The position numbers were made by a program, and so were the translations under genes. Shown here one piece after another: positions 32,571-41,332 of a DNA stretch of 64,000 nt (position 1 is the stretch's first letter; each line of letters opens with the position of its first letter). Source of the DNA: an uncultured Faecalibacterium sp. (GTDB lineage: Bacteria > Bacillota > Clostridia > Oscillospirales > Ruminococcaceae). The stretch is from the NCBI GenBank assembly GCA_934561115.1, contig CAKTFS010000006.1, positions 5,463 to 69,462 of the forward strand, written 5' to 3'. A model generated the notes under the pieces. It ran no database searches, had not been told where the DNA came from, and saw only the letters and a list, made by a program, of their open reading frames with translations.

Positions 32571-33605
32571 GTGAAAAAGTTTAGTATTGGTGTTCTGGGT
32601 GCAGGTACCTGGGGCATGGCTCTGGCACGGATGCTGACCGTCAGCGGCAATGATGTACAGGTGTGGTCGGCCATTGAGGCCGAGGTGGACAACCTTTCCG
32701 CCACCCGGGTGCACCCCAATCTGCCGGGGATGGTCATCCCGCAGGAGCTGCGTTTTACCAAAAGCATAGAGGAAGTGTGCACCGGCAAGGATGTGCTGCT
32801 GTTTGCAGTGCCGTCGGTGTTCGTGCGCTCCACGGCGGCCAAGGCGCGGCCCTATATCCGCTCCGGCCAGATCATCGTGGACGTGGCAAAGGGCATTGAG
32901 CCCGATACCTTATATACCATGACCGAGATCCTCGCCGACGAGCTGAGCCACGAGAACGGCCCCCGCGCGGTGCGTCTGGTGGCGCTCAGCGGCCCCACCC
33001 ACGCCGAGGAGGTGGCGCTGGATCTGCCCACCACCATCGTTTCCGCCAGCCCGGATCTGGAGGCTGCCGAGGTGGTGCAGGAGGTGTTCAGCAACACCTG
33101 TATGCGCGTGTACACCAACTCTGATATCAAGGGCGTGGAGCTGAGCGGCGCCATGAAGAACGTCATTGCGCTGGGCGTTGGCATCTCCACCGGCCTTGGC
33201 TACGGCGATAACGCCCGCGCCGCCCTGATCACCCGCGGCATTGCCGAGATCGCCCGGCTGGGCGTGGCCATGGGCTGCAATGTCCAGACCTTTGCGGGTC
33301 TGGCCGGTATCGGCGATCTGATCGTCACCGCCACCAGTATGCACAGCCGCAACAACCGCGCCGGTATCCTGATCGGCAAGGGCGAAAGCCCGGAGCAGGC
33401 CGTGAAGGAGGTCGGCATGGTGGTGGAGGGCATCAACGCCCTGCCCGCCGCCATGGAACTGGCCGAGAAGTACCATGTGGAAATGCCCATCGCCCAGACG
33501 GTGAACGCCATCGTCAAGGAGGGCATGAGCGCCAGCGATGCGCTGCGCAACCTGATGTCCCGCGACCGCAAGAGCGAGATGCCGCAGGGCTATGAGAGCG
33601 TGTGA
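32571..33605 (+). CDS. gpsA: Glycerol-3-phosphate dehydrogenase [NAD(P)+]
   Basis: The 344-residue protein starts with the Rossmann motif IGVLGAGTWGMALARML and carries the conserved VDVAKGIEP, LSGPTHAEEVA, GAMKNVIALGVGI and ITRGIAEIARLG motifs, including the catalytic lysine in AMKNV. It reduces dihydroxyacetone phosphate to sn-glycerol-3-phosphate for phospholipid synthesis. The start is GTG at 32571 with GGAGG 7 bp upstream; an upstream ATG in the same frame has no ribosome site. A terminator follows. Confidence 0.95.
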   Translation: MKKFSIGVLGAGTWGMALARMLTVSGNDVQVWSAIEAEVDNLSATRVHPNLPGMVIPQELRFTKSIEEVCTGKDVLLFAVPSVFVRSTAAKARPYIRSGQIIVDVAKGIEPDTLYTMTEILADELSHENGPRAVRLVALSGPTHAEEVALDLPTTIVSASPDLEAAEVVQEVFSNTCMRVYTNSDIKGVELSGAMKNVIALGVGISTGLGYGDNARAALITRGIAEIARLGVAMGCNVQTFAGLAGIGDLIVTATSMHSRNNRAGILIGKGESPEQAVKEVGMVVEGINALPAAMELAEKYHVEMPIAQTVNAIVKEGMSASDALRNLMSRDRKSEMPQGYESV

Positions 33606-33620
33606 GCCTGAAATAATCGA

Positions 33621-33669
33621 AAAGAGGCTTCCGGAATGTCTGTGGGTATTCCGGAAGCCTCTTTTATTT
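33621..33669 (+). terminator. Terminator of gpsA
   Basis: AAAGAGGCTTCCGGAAT pairs with ATTCCGGAAGCCTCTTT and is followed by TATTT. Confidence 0.85.
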
Positions 33670-33831
33670 GGCGGGAAGTGCAGTAAAATTATTAAAACTT
33701 TTTACAGAAAACAGACACAAAAGGGTAGAAGGTCGGCAAACTTTCTGCTATACTGAAAACGATAGAATTTTTGGTCAGTGCAGCCGGAACAGGGCGGCGG
33801 GCGCTGGCACTGTAAGAAGGAGGAATGAGAG

Positions 33832-34629
33832 ATGCCCTCTACCTACGCACACCGCCGCTTTGGCGCAAATGTGCTGGATCATCTGCCCGCGCCGCTGCGG
33901 GAAAAGCTGGAAGCGCACCGGGAACTGTACGATATCGGTCTGCACGGGCCGGATCTGCTGTTCTATTATCATGCGGAAAAGTCCACCCCGGTCGCCGCGC
34001 TGGGCAACGCCATGCACGACGAGCCGGGCAGAACGTTTTTTGACCGGGCACGCCGGGTGGTGCACGAGGAAGCCGACCGGGAGGCGGCGCTGGCCTACGC
34101 GCTGGGCTTTGTGTGCCATTTTGCGCTGGACAGCACCTGCCACCCCTTTGTGGAGCAGTTTACCCGGGAGAGCGGTGTGACCCACTGCGAGATCGAGACC
34201 GAGTTCGACAACATGCTGCTGCGCCGGGACGGCTATGACCCGCTGACCTTCTTTACCGCCAGTCATATCCACCCCAGCGCGGAAAACGCCCGGGTCATTG
34301 CGCCGTTCTACAAGGACATCTCGGAGCAGACCGCGCTGGAATCCCTGAAAGGCATGATCATGGTGCATAAGGTGCTGCAGGCTTCGAACCCGGTCAAGCG
34401 CTGGGTGGTGCTGACCGGCATGAAGGTGCTGGGCAAGTACGAGGGGATGCACGGCCTTGTGGCAAACCCGCAGCCGAACCCGCAGTGCACCGAGAGCAAC
34501 CGCAAGCTGGATGCGCTGTACGCCAAGGCTTTGCCGCTGGCAGAGCGGCTGATCTTAGAGTATGTGGCAAAGCTGGACACGGACGAGCCGCTGGACGCCG
34601 CCTACGACCACACCTTTGGAGAATTTTAA
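33832..34629 (+). CDS. Zinc-dependent phospholipase C-like protein
   Basis: The 265-residue protein resembles the zinc-dependent phospholipase C / S1-P1 nuclease fold in its His/Asp spacing: MPSTYAHRRFG, LHGPDLLFYYH, GFVCHFALDSTCHPFVEQ and THCEIETEFDNML all carry likely zinc ligands. No signal peptide is present, so it is predicted to be cytoplasmic. Similar unsecreted proteins are common in Clostridia and have no proven substrate. GGAGG precedes the ATG. The MFS gene follows after 43 bp and may be co-transcribed. Confidence 0.78.
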   Translation: MPSTYAHRRFGANVLDHLPAPLREKLEAHRELYDIGLHGPDLLFYYHAEKSTPVAALGNAMHDEPGRTFFDRARRVVHEEADREAALAYALGFVCHFALDSTCHPFVEQFTRESGVTHCEIETEFDNMLLRRDGYDPLTFFTASHIHPSAENARVIAPFYKDISEQTALESLKGMIMVHKVLQASNPVKRWVVLTGMKVLGKYEGMHGLVANPQPNPQCTESNRKLDALYAKALPLAERLILEYVAKLDTDEPLDAAYDHTFGEF

Positions 34630-34672
34630 AAAACGCGCCGCCCGGCGGTGCAAGGGGAAAAGGGAAAATACG

Positions 34673-35929
34673 ATGAAAACTGAAAAATTCAAGGTGACAC
34701 CGCTGGAGCGGGCATGGATCTTATACGATGTGGGCAACTCGGCCTTTGTGCTGATGATCGCTACGCTGGTGCCCATCTTCTTCAATGCGCTGGCCGAGGC
34801 CGGCGGGGTGAGCAAGGTGGACTATCTGGCCTACTGGGGCTACGCAAGCTCCATCGTCACGGTGGTCACCGCCATTCTGGGCCCCATTCTGGGCACGCTG
34901 GCGGACACCAAGGGCTTTAAAAAGCCCATCTTTATGCTTTGCCTTTTTGTGGGCGTCATTGGCTGCTGCGCCATGGGTCTGGCGGGCACATGGCTGGTCT
35001 TTCTGGTCATTTTTATCATCGCCAAGATCGGCTACTCCGGCAGTCTGGTGTTCTACGACTCCATGCTGGGCGATGTGACCACCCCGGAGCGGATGGACAT
35101 GGTGTCCTCCCGCGGGTATGCATGGGGCTATATCGGCAGCTGCGTGCCTTTTGTGGTCTGTCTGGCGCTGGTGCTGGGCAGCAGCGCAGTAGGGCTCAGC
35201 CAGATGACCGCGCTGTCCATCGCGCTGGTCATTACCGCCGTGTGGTGGCTGGTGGTCACCCTGCCGCTGCTGAAAAAGTACCGCCAGATCAACTATGTGG
35301 AGGTGGAGCAGCACGCCATCCGCCAGAGCTTTGTGCGCATCGGGCAGACTTTGAAGCACCTGCCGCAGGACAAGCAGGTGTTCTGGTTCCTGCTGGCCTT
35401 CTTCTGCTACATCGACGGCGTGTATACCATCATTGATATGGCCACCGCCTACGGCACGGCACTGGGGCTGGACACCACCGGCCTGCTGCTGGCGCTGCTG
35501 GTCACCCAGATCGTGGCCTTCCCCTCGGCGCTGATCTTTGGACGCCTGAGCCAGAAGTATGAATCCAAGACCCTGATCCCGGTTTGCATCGCGGCCTATA
35601 CCGGCATTGCCGTCTTTGCCTTCTTCCTGAAGAGCCAGTGGCAGTTCTGGGTGCTGGCTGTGGTGGTGGGCATGTTCCAGGGCGGTGTGCAGGCGCTGAG
35701 CCGCAGCCACTTTGCCAAGATCATCCCGCAGGAAAAATCCGGCGAATACTTCGGCCTGTTCGATATCTGCGGCAAGGGCGCCTCCTTCCTTGGCACCATG
35801 ATCGTCAGTGTGGGCAGCCAGCTGACCGGCAGCGCCAACGTGGGTGTTGGTTCCATTGCCATCCTGTTCGTCATCGGCTTTGTGCTGTTCGGCATTTCCA
35901 CCCGGACAGAGGAGACAAAGCAGGTCTGA
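34673..35929 (+). CDS. MFS transporter, UMF1 (Atg22-like) family
   Basis: The 418-residue protein has about twelve helices and the UMF1 start: LERAWILYDVGNSAFVLMI. It has DGVYTIIDMATAYG in the second half, which is typical of the family. UMF1 proteins relate to yeast Atg22, a vacuolar amino-acid exporter; bacterial members have no settled substrate. The chosen ATG follows AAAAGGGA; an upstream frame overlaps the preceding gene and adds Arg-rich sequence unlike a membrane protein start. Confidence 0.85.
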   Translation: MKTEKFKVTPLERAWILYDVGNSAFVLMIATLVPIFFNALAEAGGVSKVDYLAYWGYASSIVTVVTAILGPILGTLADTKGFKKPIFMLCLFVGVIGCCAMGLAGTWLVFLVIFIIAKIGYSGSLVFYDSMLGDVTTPERMDMVSSRGYAWGYIGSCVPFVVCLALVLGSSAVGLSQMTALSIALVITAVWWLVVTLPLLKKYRQINYVEVEQHAIRQSFVRIGQTLKHLPQDKQVFWFLLAFFCYIDGVYTIIDMATAYGTALGLDTTGLLLALLVTQIVAFPSALIFGRLSQKYESKTLIPVCIAAYTGIAVFAFFLKSQWQFWVLAVVVGMFQGGVQALSRSHFAKIIPQEKSGEYFGLFDICGKGASFLGTMIVSVGSQLTGSANVGVGSIAILFVIGFVLFGISTRTEETKQV

Positions 35930-35940
35930 CCATTTTATGA

Positions 35941-35987
35941 AAAAACGAAGCCCGGAGCGTCTGCAGACGCTCCGGGCTTCGTTTTTG
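35941..35987 (+). terminator. Terminator of the MFS gene
   Basis: AAAAACGAAGCCCGGAGCGT pairs with ACGCTCCGGGCTTCGTTTTT, usable on both strands. The region 35988-36085 holds nothing else recognised. Confidence 0.85.
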
Positions 35988-36085
35988 TTCAGAGGAGCCG
36001 CTGTACAAAATGCTGTCGGACGGGGGCAGCACGGGCAAAATTATCATGCAAAAAATACATCCTTGAAAAAAGTAGAATTAACCTA

Positions 36086-36114
36086 TTGACAAACTAGGTA
36101 GAACGGGATATAAT
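36086..36114 (+). promoter_or_regulatory. Promoter of the metY leader
   Basis: A consensus TTGACA (36086-36091) and TATAAT (36109-36114) lie 17 bp apart, the best promoter match in the window. Confidence 0.9.
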
Positions 36115-36119
36115 GCAGA

Positions 36120-36190
36120 CATCCAATCCACCAGTCTTGTAGGGAAATGAAACAGAGGTTCCCCGGCGGGTGGTACATAGAGGGATGGAA
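36120..36190 (+). promoter_or_regulatory. Nested-stem 5' leader structure upstream of the metY leader peptide
   Basis: Starting near the transcription start, CATCC pairs with GGATG, CCACC with GGTGG and GGGAA with TTCCC in a nested order over about 70 nt. It is not a SAM-I, SAM-II or T-box leader by inspection. It may insulate the leader or sense something. Confidence 0.4.
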
Positions 36191-36217
36191 AAGTTTTACC
36201 GGAAGGAGGGCACAAAG

Positions 36218-36346
36218 ATGAAGCTGATCTGGAAAGAACTGCTGCACGCGAATTATCGCTGTGGGCGAATGCGTACCAACCGGGCACAGGCATCGGATGT
36301 GTACTGTATGTTGCCCTCGGCTGTGCGAATGTGCACCCGAATGTGA
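36218..36346 (+). CDS. Cys/Met-containing leader peptide of the metY attenuator (42 aa)
   Basis: A small frame starts at ATG 36218, 7 bp after GGAAGGAGGG, and ends at TGA 36344-36346. The 42-residue product has Cys at 15, 30 and 39 and Met at 1, 18, 31, 38 and 42, with CGA preceding three of the ATGs. A segment inside it, ACCGGGCA (36279-36286), is exactly complementary to TGCCCGGT (36372-36379), the left arm of the terminator before metY. A ribosome stalled at Cys15 would leave that segment free to form an antiterminator. The peptide is probably regulatory rather than functional in itself. Confidence 0.65.
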   Translation: MKLIWKELLHANYRCGRMRTNRAQASDVYCMLPSAVRMCTRM

Positions 36347-36373
36347 CAGCAGCAGCTCCGGTGGACCACACTG

Positions 36374-36409
36374 CCCGGTGCGCCTTTGAAAACGCATCGG
36401 GATTTTTTG
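36374..36409 (+). terminator. Intrinsic terminator between the leader peptide and metY (attenuator)
   Basis: CCCGGTGCG (36374-36382) pairs with CGCATCGGG (36393-36401), nine pairs with one wobble, followed by ATTTTTT. It lies between a promoter and metY, so it must be conditional. Confidence 0.78.
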
Positions 36410-36454
36410 TACACAACAATAATACTTTTGGTATACAAAGAGAGGTAAATAACA

Positions 36455-37744
36455 ATGTCTGAATATAAATTTGAGACCCTGCAGCTTCATGTCGGCCAGG
36501 AGCAGGCCGACCCCGCCACCGATGCCCGTGCGGTGCCCATCTACCAGACCACGTCTTATGTGTTCCGCAACAGCCAGCACGCCGCGGACCGTTTCGGTCT
36601 GGCCGATGCAGGCAACATCTATGGCCGCCTGACCAACTCCACGCAGGATGTGTTCGAAAAGCGCATTGCAGCGCTGGAGGGCGGCGTGGCAGCACTGGCT
36701 ACCGCTTCCGGTGCAGCTGCCATCACCTACACCATTCAGGCACTGGCACAGGCCGGTGACCACATCGTGGCACAAAAGACCATCTACGGCGGTAGCTACA
36801 ACCTGCTGGCTCACACCCTGACCCAGTTCGGCGTCAACACCACCTTCGTGGATGCCCACGACCTTGCACAGGTGGAGGCCGCTATCCAGCCCAACACCAA
36901 GGCTGTGTATCTGGAGACGCTGGGCAACCCCAACAGCGATATCCCTGATATCGATGCCATTGCCGCCATTGCCCACAAGCACGGTCTGCCGCTGGTCATT
37001 GACAACACCTTCGGCACCCCGTACCTCATCCGTCCCATCGAGCACGGCGCAGACATCGTGGTGCACTCTGCCACCAAGTTCATCGGCGGCCACGGCACCA
37101 CGCTGGGCGGCATCATCGTGGACAGCGGCAACTTCGACTGGAAGGCCAGCGGCCGTTACCCCAACATTGCTGCCCCCAACCCCAGCTACCACGGCGTCTC
37201 CTTTGCAGATGCCGCAGGCCCGGCTGCCTTTGTCACCTACATCCGCGCTATTCTGCTGCGTGATACCGGCGCTACCATCTCCCCCTTCAACGCCTTCCTG
37301 CTGCTGCAGGGCACCGAGACGCTGAGCCTGCGCATCGAGCGTCATGTGGAGAACACCAAAAAGGTGGTGGAATTCCTTGCCAACCACCCGCAGGTGGAAA
37401 AGGTGAATCATCCCTCGCTGCCGGATCACCCGGATCACGCCCTGTACCAGAAGTATTTCCCCAACGGCGGTGCATCCATCTTTACCTTTAACATCAAGGG
37501 CGGCCGCGAGGAAGCCTTTACCTTCATCGACAACCTGAAGATCTTCTCTCTGCTGGCCAACGTGGCGGACGTGAAGAGTCTTGTTATCCACCCGGCCTCC
37601 ACCACCCATAGCCAGCTGACCGATGCCGAGCTGGCCGAGCAGCAGATCTATCAGAACACCATCCGCCTGTCCATCGGCACCGAGCACATTGATGACATCC
37701 TTGCCGATCTGGAAGCCGGCTTCGCAGCCGTCCGCGGCAAGTAA
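36455..37744 (+). CDS. metY: O-acetylhomoserine (thiol)-lyase / sulfhydrylase
   Basis: The 429-residue protein is a Cys/Met-metabolism PLP enzyme: FETLQLHVGQEQADPATDAR start, PIYQTTSYVF, the lysine motif VHSATKFIGGHG and HPASTTHSQL near the end. The length (about 430) and the FDWKASGRYP insertion fit MetY-type O-acetylhomoserine sulfhydrylases rather than cystathionine lyases. It makes homocysteine or cysteine from acetylated precursors and sulfide. It is controlled by the leader peptide and terminator upstream. A second member lies at 54786. Confidence 0.92.
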   Translation: MSEYKFETLQLHVGQEQADPATDARAVPIYQTTSYVFRNSQHAADRFGLADAGNIYGRLTNSTQDVFEKRIAALEGGVAALATASGAAAITYTIQALAQAGDHIVAQKTIYGGSYNLLAHTLTQFGVNTTFVDAHDLAQVEAAIQPNTKAVYLETLGNPNSDIPDIDAIAAIAHKHGLPLVIDNTFGTPYLIRPIEHGADIVVHSATKFIGGHGTTLGGIIVDSGNFDWKASGRYPNIAAPNPSYHGVSFADAAGPAAFVTYIRAILLRDTGATISPFNAFLLLQGTETLSLRIERHVENTKKVVEFLANHPQVEKVNHPSLPDHPDHALYQKYFPNGGASIFTFNIKGGREEAFTFIDNLKIFSLLANVADVKSLVIHPASTTHSQLTDAELAEQQIYQNTIRLSIGTEHIDDILADLEAGFAAVRGK

Positions 37745-37815
37745 GCAGCTATTCTCTTTCCCGCAAGGGAATGTGATCTTCCTTTTATTCCTGTCCAAGC
37801 CTCCATAAGCGTACG

Positions 37816-37919
37816 ACAAGCCCCCGGCTGCCCGCCGGGGGTCTTGTCATCTCGTTTATTTAAGACCCGACCCGTGAAAATGCAATGCCGGAGCGTCCGC
37901 AGACGCTCCGGCATTGCGC
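37816..37919 (+). terminator. Two terminator-like hairpins after metY
   Basis: GACAAGCCCCCGG pairs with CCGGGGGTCTTGTC (about 37817-37850), and GCAATGCCGGAGCGT pairs with ACGCTCCGGCATTGC (about 37880-37917). No gene lies between metY and the next repeat. Confidence 0.7.
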
Positions 37920-37923
37920 TATT

Positions 37924-38019
37924 TATAGCAGTTTGCGTTTTTAATGCACAAGCAACATCCGCAAACTGCATATCGCAAATATGCTGTTTTGATAGGCACT
38001 ATTTCTGAAAATTGCGATA
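37924..38019. repeat. 96-97 nt two-stem element, copy 2
   Basis: It starts TATAGCA and ends TTGCGATA. Stem 1 is GCAGTTTGCG with CGCAAACTGC, differing from copy 1 at five pairs that all remain complementary. The region CATATCGCAAATATGCTGTT is shared with copy 1. Confidence 0.6.
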
Positions 38020-38038
38020 GAACGATTTTTCCTTTTAA

Positions 38039-38653
38039 TCAGCGGCCAATCAGCAGGTCGCGGCGGCAGCGCAGACCCACAGAGAGGGTGGCGCTGCTGC
38101 CCAGATGCCGCAGGGTGACGCGGGTACCGGACTTCTGCCCCTCGCACAGCAGCGAGAGGTTCAGGGTGGTGGTGTTCTTCTCGGTCACCAGCACCAGCGT
38201 TTTCACGCCGTTGGCCTGCAGTGCCTGCATATCCTCGATGGTGGTGCGGAAGGTGGCCACCTCGGCGGGGACGTCCAGCGTCAGCACGTCGTCCTTCTGG
38301 CGGGCGGTGTACAGCAGCTGCTTGCCCAGCAGGCCCTTGACGGTGTAGCGCGCCTCGGTCTTTGCGGTGTCGGCCAGTTCATCGCCGGAGATCAGCATAA
38401 TGTTGCCCTGAATGGGGTTGCCCTCCGGGGCACCGTAGCCGCCGTAGCTGGGGTCTTTTTCGCCCACAGCAACGTCGGCACTGTGCAGTGCGATATCACC
38501 CTGCACCATCTGCTCCTGCGGGGGCAGATAGCCCTCCACGCAGGTAGAATCCACCTCGGCGGCAAATGCGCCCACGCTCAGCATAGCAGCGGCGCACACC
38601 GCCACAGCGGCACAGCTCAGGGTACGGACAAACTTTTTGTTCAGCATCTTCAT
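38039..38653 (-). CDS. Secreted protein of unknown function
   Basis: The 204-residue protein has a clear signal peptide (MKMLNKKFVRTLSCAAVAV, cleavage near AFAA at 28-31). The mature part is mixed, with a region near ARYTVKGLLGKQLLYTARQ and a C-terminal VTEKNTTTLNLSLLC, probably β-rich. No family is recognised. AGGAGG lies 8 bp before the ATG. A structured repeat lies just downstream. It is likely exported and possibly surface-associated. Confidence 0.6.
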   Translation of the reverse strand: MKMLNKKFVRTLSCAAVAVCAAAMLSVGAFAAEVDSTCVEGYLPPQEQMVQGDIALHSADVAVGEKDPSYGGYGAPEGNPIQGNIMLISGDELADTAKTEARYTVKGLLGKQLLYTARQKDDVLTLDVPAEVATFRTTIEDMQALQANGVKTLVLVTEKNTTTLNLSLLCEGQKSGTRVTLRHLGSSATLSVGLRCRRDLLIGR

Positions 38654-38755
38654 AGGAAATACCTCCTGAAAACGGCAGCCGCAGGGACTGCCTTTGTTTT
38701 TTGCATCATAATCGTTTTTTTAAACCATGGTTCAGCTGCGGCGCATCCACAATGG

Positions 38756-38797
38756 AAAACCGCCGTATCTGCTTTGTAAACGGATACGGCGGCCGGA
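38756..38797 (-). terminator. Terminator of ftsH
   Basis: CCGCCGTATC pairs with GGATACGGCGG; on the minus strand it runs into TTTTCC, just past the ftsH stop. Confidence 0.65.
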
Positions 38798-38827
38798 TTA
38801 TTGCAAAAGATTCAAAATTTTTTATTT

Positions 38828-40678
38828 TCAGGGATTCTCCGGTTTGTTTTCGGTATCATCGCGGTTGAGGATATCCATGAACTCCTCGCCGGTGATGGTC
38901 TCCTTCTGGTACAGGTACTGTGCCAGCTCGTCCAGCTTTGCGCGGTTCTCGGTCAGGATACGGATGGCCTTTTCGTGCTGGGTCTTGACCAGCTCTACCA
39001 CCTTCCGGTCGATCTCGCACTGGGTCTGGGCACTGCATGCCAGCGAGGTGTCGCCGCCCAGATACTGGTTGTTTACGGTTTCCAGCGCTACCATGTCAAA
39101 TTCATCGCTCATGCCATAGCGGGTCAGCATGGCGCGGGCAAGCTTGGTGGCCTGCTCGATATCATTGGACGCGCCGGTGGTGATAGAGTTGAAGGCCACC
39201 TCTTCGGCGGCGCGGCCGCCGGTCAGGGTGGCGATCTTATTTTCCAGCTCGGCCTTGTTCATCAGGTAGTGGTTGCCCTCGTCCACCTGCATGGTGTAGC
39301 CCAGTGCGCCGGAGGTGCGGGGGATGATGGTGATCTTCTGCACCGGGGCAGAGTGGGACTGCTTGGCCGCCACAAGGGCATGGCCGATCTCGTGGTAGGC
39401 TACGATGCACTTTTCGTGGTCGGTCAGGATGGAGTTCTTCTTCTGGTAGCCGGCAATGACCACCTCGATGCTCTCCTCAAGGTCGGCCTGCGTCACGCTC
39501 TTGCGGCCTGCCCGCACGGCACGCAGGGCGGCTTCGTTCACAATATTGGCAAGCTCAGCGCCGGAGGCACCGGAAGCCATGCGTGCCACGGTGTTGAAGT
39601 CCACACCCGGGGCGATCTTCACCTTTTTGGCGTGTACCTTCAAAATTTCTTCGCGGCCCTTCAGGTCGGGCAGCTCCACGGGCACACGGCGGTCGAACCG
39701 GCCGGGGCGGGTCAGGGCAGGGTCGAGGGAATCCGGGCGATTGGTGGCCGCCAGAATAATGACACCGGTGTTGCCCTCAAAGCCGTCCATCTCGGTAAGC
39801 AGCTGGTTCAGGGTCTGCTCGCGCTCGTCGTTGCCGCCAAACTGGCCGCTGTTGCGCTTCTGACCGATGGCATCGATCTCGTCGATAAACACGATGCATG
39901 GCGCTTTCTCCTTGGCCTGCTTGAACAGGTCACGCACCTTGGAGGCACCCATGCCTACGAACATCTCCACGAACTCCGAGCCGGAGATGGAGAAGAAGGG
40001 AACATTGGATTCGCCCGCCACGGCCTTGGCCAGCATGGTCTTGCCGGTGCCCGGAGGGCCTACCAGCAGAATGCCCTTGGGCATGGAAGCGCCAATCTCT
40101 TCGTACTTCTTGGGGTCGTGCAGATAATTGACGATCTCCTGCAGGTTCTCCTTGGCCTCGTCCTCACCGGCAACGTCCGCAAAGCGGATGCCGTGGGTGG
40201 ACTGCACATACACCTTTGCGTTGGATTTGCCCGCGCCGCCGAACATCATGGCACCCGGACCGCCGCCTGCCTTTTCTATCAGCTTTTTGTTCATCTGGTT
40301 GCCAATGAAGCTGAACAGCAGGATGGGCAGCACAAACCACAGCAGAAAGCTGAGCACCGGCGAACCCTGCTCCACGATCTCGCTGGAGAACTGCGCGCCG
40401 GCATCGTACAGACGCTCGGTCAGGCCGGGGTCGTTCATCAGGCCGGTCTTGTAGATCTGCTTGTTGTCTTTATCTGTAAAAATGATCTGGTTGGACTGGA
40501 TATCCACCTTGCCGATGTTCTCCTGCTCGGTCATGCTCATAAAGGTGCCGTAGTCTACCTCCTGCACCTGACGCTCGGCCAGCCACGGCATGACCACAAG
40601 GTTGATGACCAGTAGCACCAGCAGCACGATGGCATAGTAGATGGCCAACGGCTTTTTGGATGGCTTGACTTCTTTCAT
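38828..40678 (-). CDS. ftsH: ATP-dependent zinc metalloprotease FtsH
   Basis: The 616-residue protein has two N-terminal helices flanking an external loop, an AAA+ module (Walker [19 protein letters not shown], Walker [17 protein letters not shown]) and the zinc protease motif HEIGHAL. It degrades membrane and short-lived cytoplasmic proteins from the inner face of the membrane. HEIGH is a normal HExxH. The 5' untranslated region contains a copy of the 96-nt repeat on the opposite strand. Confidence 0.97.
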   Translation of the reverse strand: MKEVKPSKKPLAIYYAIVLLVLLVINLVVMPWLAERQVQEVDYGTFMSMTEQENIGKVDIQSNQIIFTDKDNKQIYKTGLMNDPGLTERLYDAGAQFSSEIVEQGSPVLSFLLWFVLPILLFSFIGNQMNKKLIEKAGGGPGAMMFGGAGKSNAKVYVQSTHGIRFADVAGEDEAKENLQEIVNYLHDPKKYEEIGASMPKGILLVGPPGTGKTMLAKAVAGESNVPFFSISGSEFVEMFVGMGASKVRDLFKQAKEKAPCIVFIDEIDAIGQKRNSGQFGGNDEREQTLNQLLTEMDGFEGNTGVIILAATNRPDSLDPALTRPGRFDRRVPVELPDLKGREEILKVHAKKVKIAPGVDFNTVARMASGASGAELANIVNEAALRAVRAGRKSVTQADLEESIEVVIAGYQKKNSILTDHEKCIVAYHEIGHALVAAKQSHSAPVQKITIIPRTSGALGYTMQVDEGNHYLMNKAELENKIATLTGGRAAEEVAFNSITTGASNDIEQATKLARAMLTRYGMSDEFDMVALETVNNQYLGGDTSLACSAQTQCEIDRKVVELVKTQHEKAIRILTENRAKLDELAQYLYQKETITGEEFMDILNRDDTENKPENP

Positions 40679-40698
40679 GGGAATTTCCTCCTTCTATA

Positions 40699-40794
40699 TA
40701 TCGCAGTTTGCGTTTTTAATGCACAGGCAACATCCGCAAACTGCATATCGCAAATATGTCGTTTTGATAGAGACTGTTGCTGAAGATTGCGATA
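40699..40794. repeat. 96-97 nt two-stem element, copy 3, in the ftsH leader region
   Basis: It runs TATCGCA to TTGCGATA, so its termini are inverted repeats, and it has the same stem 1 as copy 2 (GCAGTTTGCG / CGCAAACTGC). A -10-like TATACT on the minus strand (40824-40829) suggests ftsH transcription passes through it. Confidence 0.6.
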
Positions 40795-40977
40795 AAGTGG
40801 GCTTCCACCCGTTTGCTGCGTCCAGTATACCACACCTTGCCGCCCGGCAACAGCGCAGCAAGGGCAACTTTGCAAAAACTTAGCAGTTTCTTAACAAAGA
40901 GGGGAGAATCCCCAATTCTGTATGATTTTCCCTATGGTGTTATGAAATGCTTTCATCTTTATCCTGAACGAAACTTC

Positions 40978-41006
40978 TTGACACTTTCTGGCAGGCGTGC
41001 TAAAAT
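40978..41006 (+). promoter_or_regulatory. Promoter of the leu operon
   Basis: TTGACA (40978-40983) and TAAAAT (41001-41006) lie 17 bp apart, about 30 bp before the T-box leader. The region 40800-40977 shows nothing else. Confidence 0.85.
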
Positions 41007-41036
41007 TATCTCACTTTCAACAAAGTGCAAATGCGA

Positions 41037-41324
41037 TGACGGGGATAAAACGATCTTTCTTCTGTGTGCAGAGAGCCGCCGGGTGGTGCAAGGCGGGTGC
41101 AGAGAACTTCGGATACTGGCCCCTGAGCGGCAGAGCTGAATGGATAAGTAGGTTCTGACGGACGCCCACCGTTACAGGGGCAGCGATTCGCCGCCTTGGC
41201 CGATCGTGCAAAGTGGCTGTACCTGACCGTACAGCAAGGAGAGTGGTACCACGGGTGCCCTGTAAAAGCTATTTACAGGCTCTCGTCTCTCAAGGTTTTC
41301 GCCTTGAAAGACGGGAGCCTTTTT
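41037..41324 (+). promoter_or_regulatory. T-box leader of leuA
   Basis: The conserved T-box AAGGAGAGTGGTACCACG lies at 41236-41253. It follows a long stem I region (AGAGAGCCGCC, AAGTAGG) and is followed by a terminator with stem GGCTCTCGTCT...AGACGGGAGCC and TTTTT (41278-41324). The specifier was not resolved by eye; a leucine codon is expected because leuA follows. An uncharged tRNA should bind and allow read-through. Confidence 0.9.
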
Positions 41325-41332
41325 GTATGATG

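Noticed and set aside
36086..36455. SAM riboswitch upstream of metY
   Set aside because: I looked for the S-box order (AGAGGTGGAGGGA, GGCCCGATGAAACCCGGCAACC) and it is not present. A leader peptide and terminator explain the region better.
38801..40615. Long frame antisense to ftsH
   Set aside because: FtsH on the minus strand is unmistakable; the antisense product has no motifs and no ribosome site.
41037..41250. Assigning a specific leucine specifier codon to the leuA T-box
   Set aside because: Several CTG and CTT triplets lie in the stem I region and the specifier loop cannot be fixed without folding, so only the T-box class is claimed.
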